DNA from: Rhodobacter sp.
Lineage (GTDB): Bacteria; Pseudomonadota; Alphaproteobacteria; Rhodobacterales; Rhodobacteraceae
Length of the DNA stretch: 64,000 nt
Reading direction: 5' to 3'
Assembly: GCA_027489175.1 (NCBI GenBank)
Contig: JAIYAE010000027.1
Span: 121,475 to 185,474 of the forward strand
Position 1 is the first letter of the stretch. Every line of letters begins with the position of its first letter. The notes beneath the pieces are model-generated. The model was not told the origin of the DNA and searched no databases. It was given only the letters and a program-made list of their open reading frames with translations. This document shows, in pieces, positions 55,489 through 63,610 of this stretch. The translations under genes were made by a program, and so were the position numbers.

Positions 55489-56609
55489 TGGCACAGGTCT
55501 TCACCGGGGCCACGGTCTTTGACGGCACGCGGCTGCACCCCGGCGCAAGCCTGCGGGTCGAGGACGGGCTGGTCACCGAACCGGTGTCGGGTCTGGGGCC
55601 GGACGAGGTGGTGCCACTGGATGGCGGCATCCTTGCGCCGGGGTTTCTGGACCTGCAGGTCAACGGGGCTGCGGGCCGGATGGTCGACGGGTCTTGCACG
55701 GCAGACTGGCTGGCCGAGATGTGCGCCGTTCATGCGCGCCTTGGGGCCACGGGCATCTTGCCGACCCTGATCACCGACACGCCCGCCGCGACCGAAGCCG
55801 TGATCGCCGCCGGGGTCGAGGCCGCGCGACGGCAGGTGCCGGGGTTCCTTGGCCTGCATCTGGAGGGGCCGCACCTCGACCCCCGGCGCAAGGGCGCGCA
55901 TGACGCGGGCTTGATTCGACCAATGGAAGAGGCGGACCTTGTTCGCTTGCTGGACGCGGCGGGGCGCTTGCCGTCCCTGATGGTGACGGTTGCACCGGCC
56001 AGCGTGACGGCCGCACAGATCGCCCGTCTGGCGCAGGCAAGGGTGATCGTCAGCCTTGGCCATGCCGAATGCAGTGCCGCCGAGGCGGAGGTGGCAATGG
56101 CCGCGGGCGCGACTTGCGTGACGCATCTCTTCAACGCGATGAGCCAGCTTGGCAACCGCGAACCGGGGCTTGTCGGGGCGGCGCTGACCGGGCAGGTCTT
56201 TGCCGGTCTGATTGCCGACGGTATCCATGTCGCGCCCCAGACGATCCGCGTGGCGATGGCGGCAAGCGACCGGCTGTTCCTTGTGTCGGATGCGATGGCC
56301 TCGGCGGGCAGTGACCTGACCGCCTTCTCGGTGAACGGCCGCCGCATCTTCCGGCGGGACGGGCGGCTGACCCTGGAAGACGGCACGCTTGCCGGGGCCG
56401 ACCTGACCCTGCCCCAGGCGCTGGCGGTGATGATCGCGCTGGGCACGGCACCGGAGGTGGCTTTGGCGATGGCAACCGCACGCCCGGCGGCCTGTCTGGG
56501 GCGAAGCGATCTTGGGCATCTGGTCCCCGGGCGGCGCGCCGATATGGTGCATCTTGGGCCAGACGGATCACTGCGCGCGGTCTGGCGGGGGGGCAGGCGG
56601 CTGGCCTGA
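55488..56609 (+). CDS. nagA: N-acetylglucosamine-6-phosphate deacetylase
   Basis: A 373-residue amidohydrolase removing acetate from GlcNAc-6-P. Metal and active-site motifs are DLQVNGAAG, HLEGPHLDPRRKGAH, SLGHAECSAAEAEVAM, VTHLFNAMS and VSDAMASAGSDL. One-base overlap with nagB-II (TGATG). It completes the pathway to fructose-6-phosphate. Confidence 0.94.
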   Translation: MAQVFTGATVFDGTRLHPGASLRVEDGLVTEPVSGLGPDEVVPLDGGILAPGFLDLQVNGAAGRMVDGSCTADWLAEMCAVHARLGATGILPTLITDTPAATEAVIAAGVEAARRQVPGFLGLHLEGPHLDPRRKGAHDAGLIRPMEEADLVRLLDAAGRLPSLMVTVAPASVTAAQIARLAQARVIVSLGHAECSAAEAEVAMAAGATCVTHLFNAMSQLGNREPGLVGAALTGQVFAGLIADGIHVAPQTIRVAMAASDRLFLVSDAMASAGSDLTAFSVNGRRIFRRDGRLTLEDGTLAGADLTLPQALAVMIALGTAPEVALAMATARPAACLGRSDLGHLVPGRRADMVHLGPDGSLRAVWRGGRRLA

Positions 56610-56647
56610 CGGGCTCAAAGGCCTGCGCGTCCGCAAGCCTGCCAAGG

Positions 56648-56669
56648 GCAAAGGTCCATGCGCCTTTGC
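56648..56669. terminator. Hairpin between convergent nagA and the GTPase operon end
   Basis: GCAAAGG (56648-56654) pairs with CCTTTGC (56663-56669) around an eight-base loop. It lies in the 75-base gap between two converging operons. Confidence 0.5.
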
Positions 56670-56684
56670 ACCCAGAAAGAGAGA

Positions 56685-57704
56685 TCAGCCCTGGGCCGCG
56701 CCAGCCGAAACCCAGGCGCGCAGCACGGTCTGGGTCGCATCGCCTTCGATCACGCCCAAAAGGACACCGGGGCCACTGCGGGCGCACAGAATGCTGTGCC
56801 CCGTGTCCAGTGAGGCCCCAAGGACGATGCACATGTCTTTGCCCGCCTCGGTCGAGAGCTGGTCAAACTGCGCGGCAAGCGCCTCGCCCTCATCGGCCAG
56901 AAAGCCCTGCAGGTGGCTGACCATCTCTTCCGGACCGTCCGTCGCGCCGTCGCTTTCACCGCCGACGATCAGCCACGCCATCAGGTCGGCCCCGATGCCG
57001 CGTGACAGGGTGATCAGGAAGGACCCGGCGCCTTGCACGTCCGTCCCGGCGCCCTCTTCCTGATCGGTCGCGGGTGTTTCGGCCTCTGGTTCCGGCTTTG
57101 CCGCTGCCCCGACGCCCAACCGTGCCGACAAGCGCGGCGGCGCGGTCACCGGACGATCGTCGCCCGGCTGATAGGTCACCGGTCGGGGGGTTGGCCGTGC
57201 AACGACATCCGGCGCGGGCCGCGGTGTCGATGGCCCGGCGGGCAGGTCGCCTTCCAGCGGGTTGAGGTTGATCAAGAGGAGGTCGGCCAAAAGCGCCACC
57301 GGCAAGCCGACGCTGACCCCATCCACATCGCGCGTCATCGGCGTGGCCAGAACGCGCAGCTCATGCCGTGGGGGGGCAACGGCCTGCATCAGCTTGATCA
57401 GGTCATCCTTGTGCTCATCCTCAAGGGCCGCGGCGGCAAGGCAGCTTTCCGCGTCCGGCAACCCGCTGGCCGCCACAACCCGCAGCACCCGGCGTCCGGA
57501 CACCTCAAGCGTCAGGCTTGCGCCGACACTCGATTCGAAGGCCAGCGTCCGGCCAAGCACGGTCTCGTTCACCTCGCACAAGAGCGCCGCGAGGGGGCTT
57601 GCATCCGACAAGGTCGCAATCACGCGTGAGCCGCCAGGCGCCACGCGGGCGACCGTCTGCAGCGCGTGCAGGCGGGCGAAGATCGGAAGGGCGGCCTTGT
57701 TCAC
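56685..57704 (-). CDS. Unknown protein, 339 aa, last gene of the GTPase array
   Basis: A 339-residue protein of no family I recognise. Two folded parts flank a Pro/Ala-rich linker (about 160-225): an N-terminal part (LHALQTVARVAPGGSRVIAT; LEVSGRRVLRVVAASG) and a C-terminal part (IGADLMAWLIVGG; MCIVLGASLDTGHSILCARS; GVLLGVIEGDATQTVLRAW). The latter has a helix-strand-strand pattern recalling roadblock/longin-like folds, without firm support. No signal peptide or membrane segment. It lies 33 bases after the small roadblock-like gene. Confidence 0.6.
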   Translation of the reverse strand: MNKAALPIFARLHALQTVARVAPGGSRVIATLSDASPLAALLCEVNETVLGRTLAFESSVGASLTLEVSGRRVLRVVAASGLPDAESCLAAAALEDEHKDDLIKLMQAVAPPRHELRVLATPMTRDVDGVSVGLPVALLADLLLINLNPLEGDLPAGPSTPRPAPDVVARPTPRPVTYQPGDDRPVTAPPRLSARLGVGAAAKPEPEAETPATDQEEGAGTDVQGAGSFLITLSRGIGADLMAWLIVGGESDGATDGPEEMVSHLQGFLADEGEALAAQFDQLSTEAGKDMCIVLGASLDTGHSILCARSGPGVLLGVIEGDATQTVLRAWVSAGAAQG

Positions 57705-57737
57705 GGATATGCCTGACTTGGGCTGGGTGTTTCTCTG

Positions 57738-58109
57738 TCACGCACCGGCAGAGATCTTGTCCAGCGTTTCCCGAATCTTCGCCACAAATCCCGGAAGGTC
57801 AATGCTGTGGTCGCAGACGCAGCACAGGGCATCGGCTGGCTCATTCTCGGACCGCAGGAACACCCGCACACCATCGGGGCCGATGACCAGCGCCGAGTGC
57901 GGTTCGCCAAACGCCTCAACCGACAGGGAAAACAGCGGGTCGTCAAAACTGGTGCGCGCCTGCTGGCACAGCTGGTCAAGGAATTCCTGCGTCACGTCAT
58001 CCCGGCCCTGGCTGGCCAGGATCATGCGCGAGGACAGGTCAGCAAAAGCCACCACCCGCGTCTGCGGGAAGGCCTTGATCACGGCCCCAAGGCTGTCACT
58101 GATTGCCAA
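57738..58109 (-). CDS. Small roadblock/LC7-like protein
   Basis: A 123-residue cytosolic protein. Its predicted order is helix (SLGAVIKAF), strand pair (RVVAFADLSSRMILASQG), helix (TQEFLDQLCQQARTSF), strands (SALVIGPDGVRVFLRS; ALCCVCDHS) and final helix (PGFVAKIRETLDKIS). This matches roadblock/LC7 proteins, which often bind small GTPases such as MglA. I infer, without a database check, that it regulates one of the adjacent GTPases. Confidence 0.6.
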   Translation of the reverse strand: MAISDSLGAVIKAFPQTRVVAFADLSSRMILASQGRDDVTQEFLDQLCQQARTSFDDPLFSLSVEAFGEPHSALVIGPDGVRVFLRSENEPADALCCVCDHSIDLPGFVAKIRETLDKISAGA

Positions 58110-58130
58110 GTCCTGCCCTCACCCGCTGGT

Positions 58131-59087
58131 TTACTGGCCTTGCGACCGGCTGGCCGCCCGAGGTTCCGCGCCGCCGTTCGCCGTGCGGTCCGAAAAGGAC
58201 ACGACGGCCGGGCCACTTTCCTCGGTCGGGCGTTCGGTGCGCAACAGGCGCTCACCGGCGGCCACACGGCGCGGCATCACCTTGATGACCGGCGTGTTGC
58301 GGATCACGGTCAGGCGTTCAAACGCCTGGGCGATCAGGCTTTGCCCGGTTTCACCCGGATCGGCCGGATCAGGCGTGATGGCAGGCTTGCCGTCATCGCC
58401 CGCTTCGGGGAAGCCCTCGTCGATCAACCGGTGGACCAGTTCAAAGAGGGCGCTGGTAAAGGTCTGCGCGCCGCTGTCGATCCACTTCGCCTCATCATCG
58501 CCCGCCGTCATCGCCTTCAAGAGCGAGACGGGGTAGACGTCGGCGAAAAGCCCCTCAACCTCACCCATGACGCGCTTCAGGACCTTGGCTTTGTCCTTTT
58601 CGCCCACGATCTTGTCAAAGCGGGTGATCAGAAGCAGGCTGTTCTTGCGCATTTCAGCCGGGAACGTAGACCACACGCCCGATTCCGACTGCCGCCAGGC
58701 CTGCGTCGCATGGGTGCACCACAACACGCCATCGGCCAGGTGGGCCATGCGTTCCCAAACCTCGGGCGACATGGACGGGTCAGAGATCCCGGGCATGTCG
58801 ATCAGGTCGCAATAGCGCAGGATGTCGCTTTTCATGAAGATGCGGACATGTTCCGTCGTCTCAAGCGACACGTTGACCAGATCGGCCACGTCCAGATCAT
58901 AGGCCACGCCATCCAGGCCCATCGTGTAGGCATCGTCCGGCCCGTAAGACAGCCAGACCGGCGGCAGCTGCGTGGCCGTCACCTTTTCCAGGAGGGGCCG
59001 GGCGCCCATCAGCACGTTGCACAATGTGCTTTTGCCCGAGCTGAATTCGCCCATGATGGCGATTCTTGGTTTGCGGGTCATCGGCAT
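58131..59087 (-). CDS. Short dynamin-like GTPase
   Basis: A 318-residue GTPase: G1 GEFSSGKSTLCN, G3 DMPGI, G4 TRFDK. It covers the GTPase domain with a short proline-rich C-terminal tail and lacks a long stalk. The start has AAAGGACG upstream. It lies 30 bases downstream of the larger dynamin-like gene, the tandem pairing often seen for bacterial dynamin-like proteins. Confidence 0.85.
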   Translation of the reverse strand: MPMTRKPRIAIMGEFSSGKSTLCNVLMGARPLLEKVTATQLPPVWLSYGPDDAYTMGLDGVAYDLDVADLVNVSLETTEHVRIFMKSDILRYCDLIDMPGISDPSMSPEVWERMAHLADGVLWCTHATQAWRQSESGVWSTFPAEMRKNSLLLITRFDKIVGEKDKAKVLKRVMGEVEGLFADVYPVSLLKAMTAGDDEAKWIDSGAQTFTSALFELVHRLIDEGFPEAGDDGKPAITPDPADPGETGQSLIAQAFERLTVIRNTPVIKVMPRRVAAGERLLRTERPTEESGPAVVSFSDRTANGGAEPRAASRSQGQ

Positions 59088-59117
59088 TCGTGTCGTCCTT
59101 TCCTGCGCGGCCTGGGC

Positions 59118-61190
59118 TTACTCGGCATACACGCCAAGTTCGTCCATGATCGACGCGAGGCATTCCTGCCGGTCTTCCCAGGCATTCACGCCGAACAGTT
59201 CTTTCATCTCTTCCATCGAGATCTCCGAGCTGGCCAGCGCGCTCATCAGAAGTTCGCGCTGTTCCTGCAGGAAGTCACGCAGCGTGGTCTGGGTGCGTTC
59301 CCGGAACAGGCCGATCTGGATGGTCTTCAGGTCGTTGATGATCGGGTCGGTCTCGGCCCGGATCAGCTTGTAGAAATCCTGCGCAAAGGCCTTGTAGCCC
59401 CGGCGGCGCTGCCACCAGCCCTTCCACCAGCTGACCTGCAGGTCCAGCGCAATCGTCTGGCCCAGGTTGATTGGCGGCGGGATGTAGGACACGACCGGCG
59501 TCTCGATCTTGAAGCCCTCGACGGTGATCGAGAAGGTCTTGCCGTAAAGCTCGGCAATCTTGACGGCGGTTTCGTTGTTCACCTCAGCCGCGATGGCGTG
59601 CATCTTCTTCAGCACCACCTGATAGCTGGACGACAGCAGCATCCGCAGCCCAAGCGGGCTGTAATGCCAGGTGGCATCCTCGCCATTCGCCTGCAGATGT
59701 TCGATCAGGCTGTTGGTCGCGCGCTCCAGGAAGCGTTCATAGCTTTGGTCGATGCGGTGGGTGAAATCCTTGCAGACGTTGTTCGTCAGATGCGTCAGCT
59801 TTTCTTCCGCCGCCCCTTCGATATGCCGCAGTTCAGCATCAAGCTGTTCGGGCGTCATCGTCCGGTTCAACTGGCCGTCCGATTCCAGGATGCGGACCTG
59901 ATCAACCACGTCGAGGGACTGCGCCAGGTTCAGCGCCTGACGGGCCGATTTCTGCAGCGCTTCGGCCACCGGGCCTTCGTACATCCGCTGCCCCAGCGCA
60001 TCCAGCAAGGCCGGCACGCCCGAGGCATGCCAGACCAGCTGTTCGGCGGTCCAGTCGTTCATCTTGTCGGCAAAGGCAGCGCGGGTCCAGTTGATCGCCG
60101 ATTCGGTTGAATCGTCGGTCATCTCATCGATTTCGCCCAAGAGCACCGCGTTCGCCCAATGGGCCGAGCCGTAGATGATGTCGATATCCTGCGGCGCGTT
60201 GTTCTTTTCCAGCGTCTCCAGGATCGACTTGTGGATCTCGGGCACCTGGGTCGCAGGGTCGGGCAGTTCGTCGATCCGGTTGACGAAGATGATGATCTCG
60301 CGGCTTTGGCGGTGCGCGATCAGGCGGATCAGCGCCATGTCCATCGTGGTCAGCGCCTGGTGGGCCGACAGCACGACGATACAGGACCGGCTGTCGCGCA
60401 CGGCGTTGATCGTGATCTGCTCACGCATCATGAACGTGTCGTTCACACCGGGCGTGTCGCGCACGCACAGAAGAACCGGAATATCCTCCCGCTCGATATA
60501 AAGATCGGCGGATTTGGTGATGTCGGTAAAGCGGCCCTGATCGGCACTGCCAAGTTCCTCATCCCCGACGCAGACATAGCGACGAAGAAGCGAATCATCG
60601 ACCGTGCCATAGCGGTGTTCGGTGCCAAGCAGCATCTCGAACTTGCGGCCAAGGCGCGCCTGCGCCTTTTCGCGCATCGCCACAACCTGCAGGCGCAGCT
60701 TTTCCAGCTCATCATCAGCGCCGGCGCGGGCGGCCAGCTGACCGATGCGGCCGCCGTTCGACACCAGCTTTTCCCATTCGGCGTTGTCGAAGAACTTGAA
60801 CTTCGCCTTCACGTTCAGCTCAGGCGAGGGCGTGTTGATGTGCAGCGAGGTGACGACCGAGGTCCAGGGGTTCACGTCGGTCGGCAACAGCCCCGGCGCG
60901 CCGATCATCGCGTTGATCAGGCTGGTCTTACCGGCCTTGATCTGCCCGATCACGGTGACGGACGGTTCAACCTCCCGCACCTGCTGCAGGATTCGCGTCA
61001 CCTTTTTCGAGGTGTCGGGGTCGGCCATGGTCACGAAATCGCGCAGCACGTCTTCAAACTGCTGCGTCGCTTCGGCAATGCGTCCAAGGCCCGGGAAGCT
61101 GCGTTTCAGCGCAACTTCGGGCACGGCGTCGACGGGCTGTGCCGCATCGACAACCGGTTCATCGTCCTGAACTATGGCGCCAAGTCCCAT
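59118..61190 (-). CDS. Large dynamin-family GTPase
   Basis: A 690-residue dynamin-like protein. The GTPase domain has G1 GQIKAGKTSLIN, G3 DTPGV (VRDTPGVNDTFM) and G4 NRIDE. A long helical stalk follows (about 380-690), with a possible membrane-contact segment near VVSYIPPPINLGQTIALDL and WWKGWWQRRRGY, rich in Trp and Arg. The start is ATG 61190 with GAGGG before it. Bacterial relatives bend or fuse membranes. Confidence 0.88.
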   Translation of the reverse strand: MGLGAIVQDDEPVVDAAQPVDAVPEVALKRSFPGLGRIAEATQQFEDVLRDFVTMADPDTSKKVTRILQQVREVEPSVTVIGQIKAGKTSLINAMIGAPGLLPTDVNPWTSVVTSLHINTPSPELNVKAKFKFFDNAEWEKLVSNGGRIGQLAARAGADDELEKLRLQVVAMREKAQARLGRKFEMLLGTEHRYGTVDDSLLRRYVCVGDEELGSADQGRFTDITKSADLYIEREDIPVLLCVRDTPGVNDTFMMREQITINAVRDSRSCIVVLSAHQALTTMDMALIRLIAHRQSREIIIFVNRIDELPDPATQVPEIHKSILETLEKNNAPQDIDIIYGSAHWANAVLLGEIDEMTDDSTESAINWTRAAFADKMNDWTAEQLVWHASGVPALLDALGQRMYEGPVAEALQKSARQALNLAQSLDVVDQVRILESDGQLNRTMTPEQLDAELRHIEGAAEEKLTHLTNNVCKDFTHRIDQSYERFLERATNSLIEHLQANGEDATWHYSPLGLRMLLSSSYQVVLKKMHAIAAEVNNETAVKIAELYGKTFSITVEGFKIETPVVSYIPPPINLGQTIALDLQVSWWKGWWQRRRGYKAFAQDFYKLIRAETDPIINDLKTIQIGLFRERTQTTLRDFLQEQRELLMSALASSEISMEEMKELFGVNAWEDRQECLASIMDELGVYAE

Positions 61191-61324
61191 GATACCCTCA
61201 CAACTTCCGCCCCAAACCACTTATATGGCACAGACGAGGGCGCAAGTCCCCGCAATCATGACATAAGTTTGGAAAGTGGTCCGAATTGGGCAGGTTTCTG
61301 TCGATTCTTCGGTCAATAATTCTA
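61191..61324. other. 134-base AT-richer gap inside the GTPase array
   Basis: The only gap over 40 bases in this array. A TATAAG is seen on the minus strand about 41 bases before the dynamin start with no convincing -35. A secondary promoter is possible. Confidence 0.3.
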
Positions 61325-63592
61325 TCAAGCCGCGCGCAATGTTTCCAGATCACGCCGAATCTGCAGCAAAAGAGTTACCGTATCGTCAGCAGGCGCATGT
61401 CCTTTTTCAAGTTGCATCAACATGATCAGATCAAGGACCTCGCCCAGATCGCCATTGATTCGACGCAATGCAGCCGATCCGCCGCGTGACAGAAGGTCCA
61501 TCACCTGCTCGGTCGTCTCACGGCCATGCTCCAGAATAAGATCGATCGGCAGCTTTTCGTCCGGGTCGATCATGTCGGTCAGGCTGACAGAGCGTTTGAC
61601 GATCAGCGCAATCGCCTGATCCAGCAAAGTGTGTTCGCTGGCCGGAATCGGGCCGTCGACCAAAGCGGTCGGTGCCGGGGCGGGCGGGGCATTGGTGATC
61701 CGCGCGGCGATGCGCGGGCGTTCGCGACGCTCGGTCCGCTCGGCCGGGGCGGGGTCGGGTCGCCGGTCGCGCAGCACTGCCACACGTGGGCTGGACATCG
61801 CATCCGCAGGTTCCGCCGGAGAGGGGGCCGAAGAAGGGGTCTGGGAAGGTTGCCGCGCCGTGACCGGCGGGCGGGGCCGTCCGGCCGTTTCGGTCGGGCG
61901 GGGCTGGCGCGCCGGGGCTTCGGCAACAGGGGCAGGCTCTGCCACGTCTTCGTCCACCACGGGCGGCTCCGGATCGCGGGCGCGCAGGCCGGAAAGGTCA
62001 ACCGGGGGGGCCGACACCGGGGCGCGGCCGCCGAAAACCGCGCCGCCTGCGGGGCGCTCGGTCGAAGGTTCCCCTGGCCGGGCAAGGCCCGCGTCACGAC
62101 CTGACCGGTCCCTGGCCACGCGGGTCTGTGCCGGAGCCGCAGCGGCCGCAGCAAGCATCGCCGCAATCGCCGCGTCATCGACACCACCGTCCTGCGCAGC
62201 CGGGCCTGGGGCTTCGGCCGGTGTCTTGGCCGCTTCAACCGGCGGAGATTCGGGCACCGGATCTTTCTTGGGTGCCTGTGCCGCCGTTTCGGCCCGTGAT
62301 TTCCAGGTGGTCCGCAACGGAACCTTTTCGACGACCGGAGCATCCTCGGGCAGCGGAATCTGCTTGATCCGGTCCGAAAACCGCTTGCTGCCCGGCAAGG
62401 AAACTTGCGCAGGCACAGGGTCAGGCTCTTGCACTTCTGGCTCTGGCTCTGGCTCTGGCACCGGCTCAGGCTCAAAGGCGGTCTCGACCTCCGGCTCGAC
62501 AAGGTCAGGCTCAGCCTCAACCACCTCCGGCTCCGGCTCCGGCTCCGGCTCGGCATAGATGATTTCCGGCTCTGGCTCGGGGGCAGGCGCCGGGATCGGT
62601 GCTTGCGCGGCTTCCGGCTCTGGCTTTGCCACCGGCTGCAGCACCGGCTTCGCGGCTGCCGGTTTCGACGCTTTCGCAGGCAAGACGTCTTCGGGCGGGG
62701 GCGTCCAGGTGGGTGCGGCTGGTGCCTCTTCCGGCCCGGGTTCGGCAAACCGCTTCGCCACGATCGAGCTTGCCTCGACATGCCGCGCCAAAAGGAGTTC
62801 CGCCATGTCGGTATCGGCCCGGCGCGCCATCTGCACCCGGGTCTTGATCGTGCTGATGACCGCCGCCGCCCCGCTGTCACGGAACATGTCGCGGTCCAAG
62901 GCCCCGGCCTGCAACGCCGTCCGCGCCTGCTTGGCCGAGATCGACATTACCTGCCGGAATTCCTCGCCCGCGCGCAGTTCGACACGTTCCAGCATCCCCG
63001 CCGCCGCTTCACGGCTGCCCAGAAGATCCACCTTGGTCAGGAACAGGAACCCGTTGTCCTTGACCGCATCCGGCATGCTTTCCCAGACGACCTGCTCTTT
63101 CGGCAGATAGGATGTCGTGCACCAGATCACGATATCGGCGCGCTTGCTGGCCCAGATCGCGGCGCGGCGCTGTTCGGCTTCCATCGGGCCGGCCGAAACC
63201 TCCAAGAGGCTGATGACTTTCAGCGCGGCAAGATCCATCTCCAGCGTCACCATCGCCGGGTTCATCGCCATGACCTGCGACAGATCGCTGCCCGGGATCG
63301 TCTCAACCCGGCCATCGGCCAGGGTGCAGACCATGCGGGCCTCGGCGCCATGCTGGACGATGATCGTCGGCAGGCGGAGCATCTCGGGCACCACCACCGT
63401 TCCGGCCAGCAGGTTCAGGATCGCCGATTTTCCCGCACCGGGCAGGCCCAGAAGCGCAATCCGTGCCGGGCGTTCCAGCCGCTCAATCAGGCGTTCGGCA
63501 GCCTCAGCCGGCCCTCCGGCAGGCAAAAGGCCCCGGTCAAGCAAATGACCAAGGCGCTGGGCGACCGTCATTTCGCCGGTTTCGTCAGACAT
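61325..63592 (-). CDS. P-loop GTPase with long Pro/Glu-rich linker
   Basis: A 755-residue protein. The N-terminal ~270 residues are a P-loop GTPase: GLPGAGKSAILN (G1) and TKVDL (G4). A Pro/Glu/Ala-rich linker (about 280-400, then 400-640, with PEPEPEPEV repeats) is likely disordered. The last ~110 residues are helical (LLDQAIALIVKRSVSLTDMI; QVMDLLSRGGSAALRRING). No membrane helix. It lies 18 bases after the PP2C-like gene, and is unlike any GTPase family I can name. Confidence 0.75.
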   Translation of the reverse strand: MSDETGEMTVAQRLGHLLDRGLLPAGGPAEAAERLIERLERPARIALLGLPGAGKSAILNLLAGTVVVPEMLRLPTIIVQHGAEARMVCTLADGRVETIPGSDLSQVMAMNPAMVTLEMDLAALKVISLLEVSAGPMEAEQRRAAIWASKRADIVIWCTTSYLPKEQVVWESMPDAVKDNGFLFLTKVDLLGSREAAAGMLERVELRAGEEFRQVMSISAKQARTALQAGALDRDMFRDSGAAAVISTIKTRVQMARRADTDMAELLLARHVEASSIVAKRFAEPGPEEAPAAPTWTPPPEDVLPAKASKPAAAKPVLQPVAKPEPEAAQAPIPAPAPEPEPEIIYAEPEPEPEPEVVEAEPDLVEPEVETAFEPEPVPEPEPEPEVQEPDPVPAQVSLPGSKRFSDRIKQIPLPEDAPVVEKVPLRTTWKSRAETAAQAPKKDPVPESPPVEAAKTPAEAPGPAAQDGGVDDAAIAAMLAAAAAAPAQTRVARDRSGRDAGLARPGEPSTERPAGGAVFGGRAPVSAPPVDLSGLRARDPEPPVVDEDVAEPAPVAEAPARQPRPTETAGRPRPPVTARQPSQTPSSAPSPAEPADAMSSPRVAVLRDRRPDPAPAERTERRERPRIAARITNAPPAPAPTALVDGPIPASEHTLLDQAIALIVKRSVSLTDMIDPDEKLPIDLILEHGRETTEQVMDLLSRGGSAALRRINGDLGEVLDLIMLMQLEKGHAPADDTVTLLLQIRRDLETLRAA
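62434..62590 (-). repeat. Six-base tandem repeats encoding Pro-Glu runs
   Basis: CTCTGG/CTCCGG units recur in tandem near 62434-62460 and 62524-62590 on the plus strand, encoding PEPEPE on the minus. Slippage by six bases would change linker length without a frameshift. Confidence 0.6.
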
Positions 63593-63610
63593 TGCTCACG
63601 TCTAGTCGCC

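Noticed and set aside
57807..60110. 767-codon plus-strand frame opposite the dynamin genes
   Set aside because: His/Arg-rich shadow; the minus-strand genes have clear G motifs.
61629..62558. Gly-Ser repeat plus-strand frame (GSGSGSG)
   Set aside because: It is the complement of the Pro-Glu repeat DNA; no start context.
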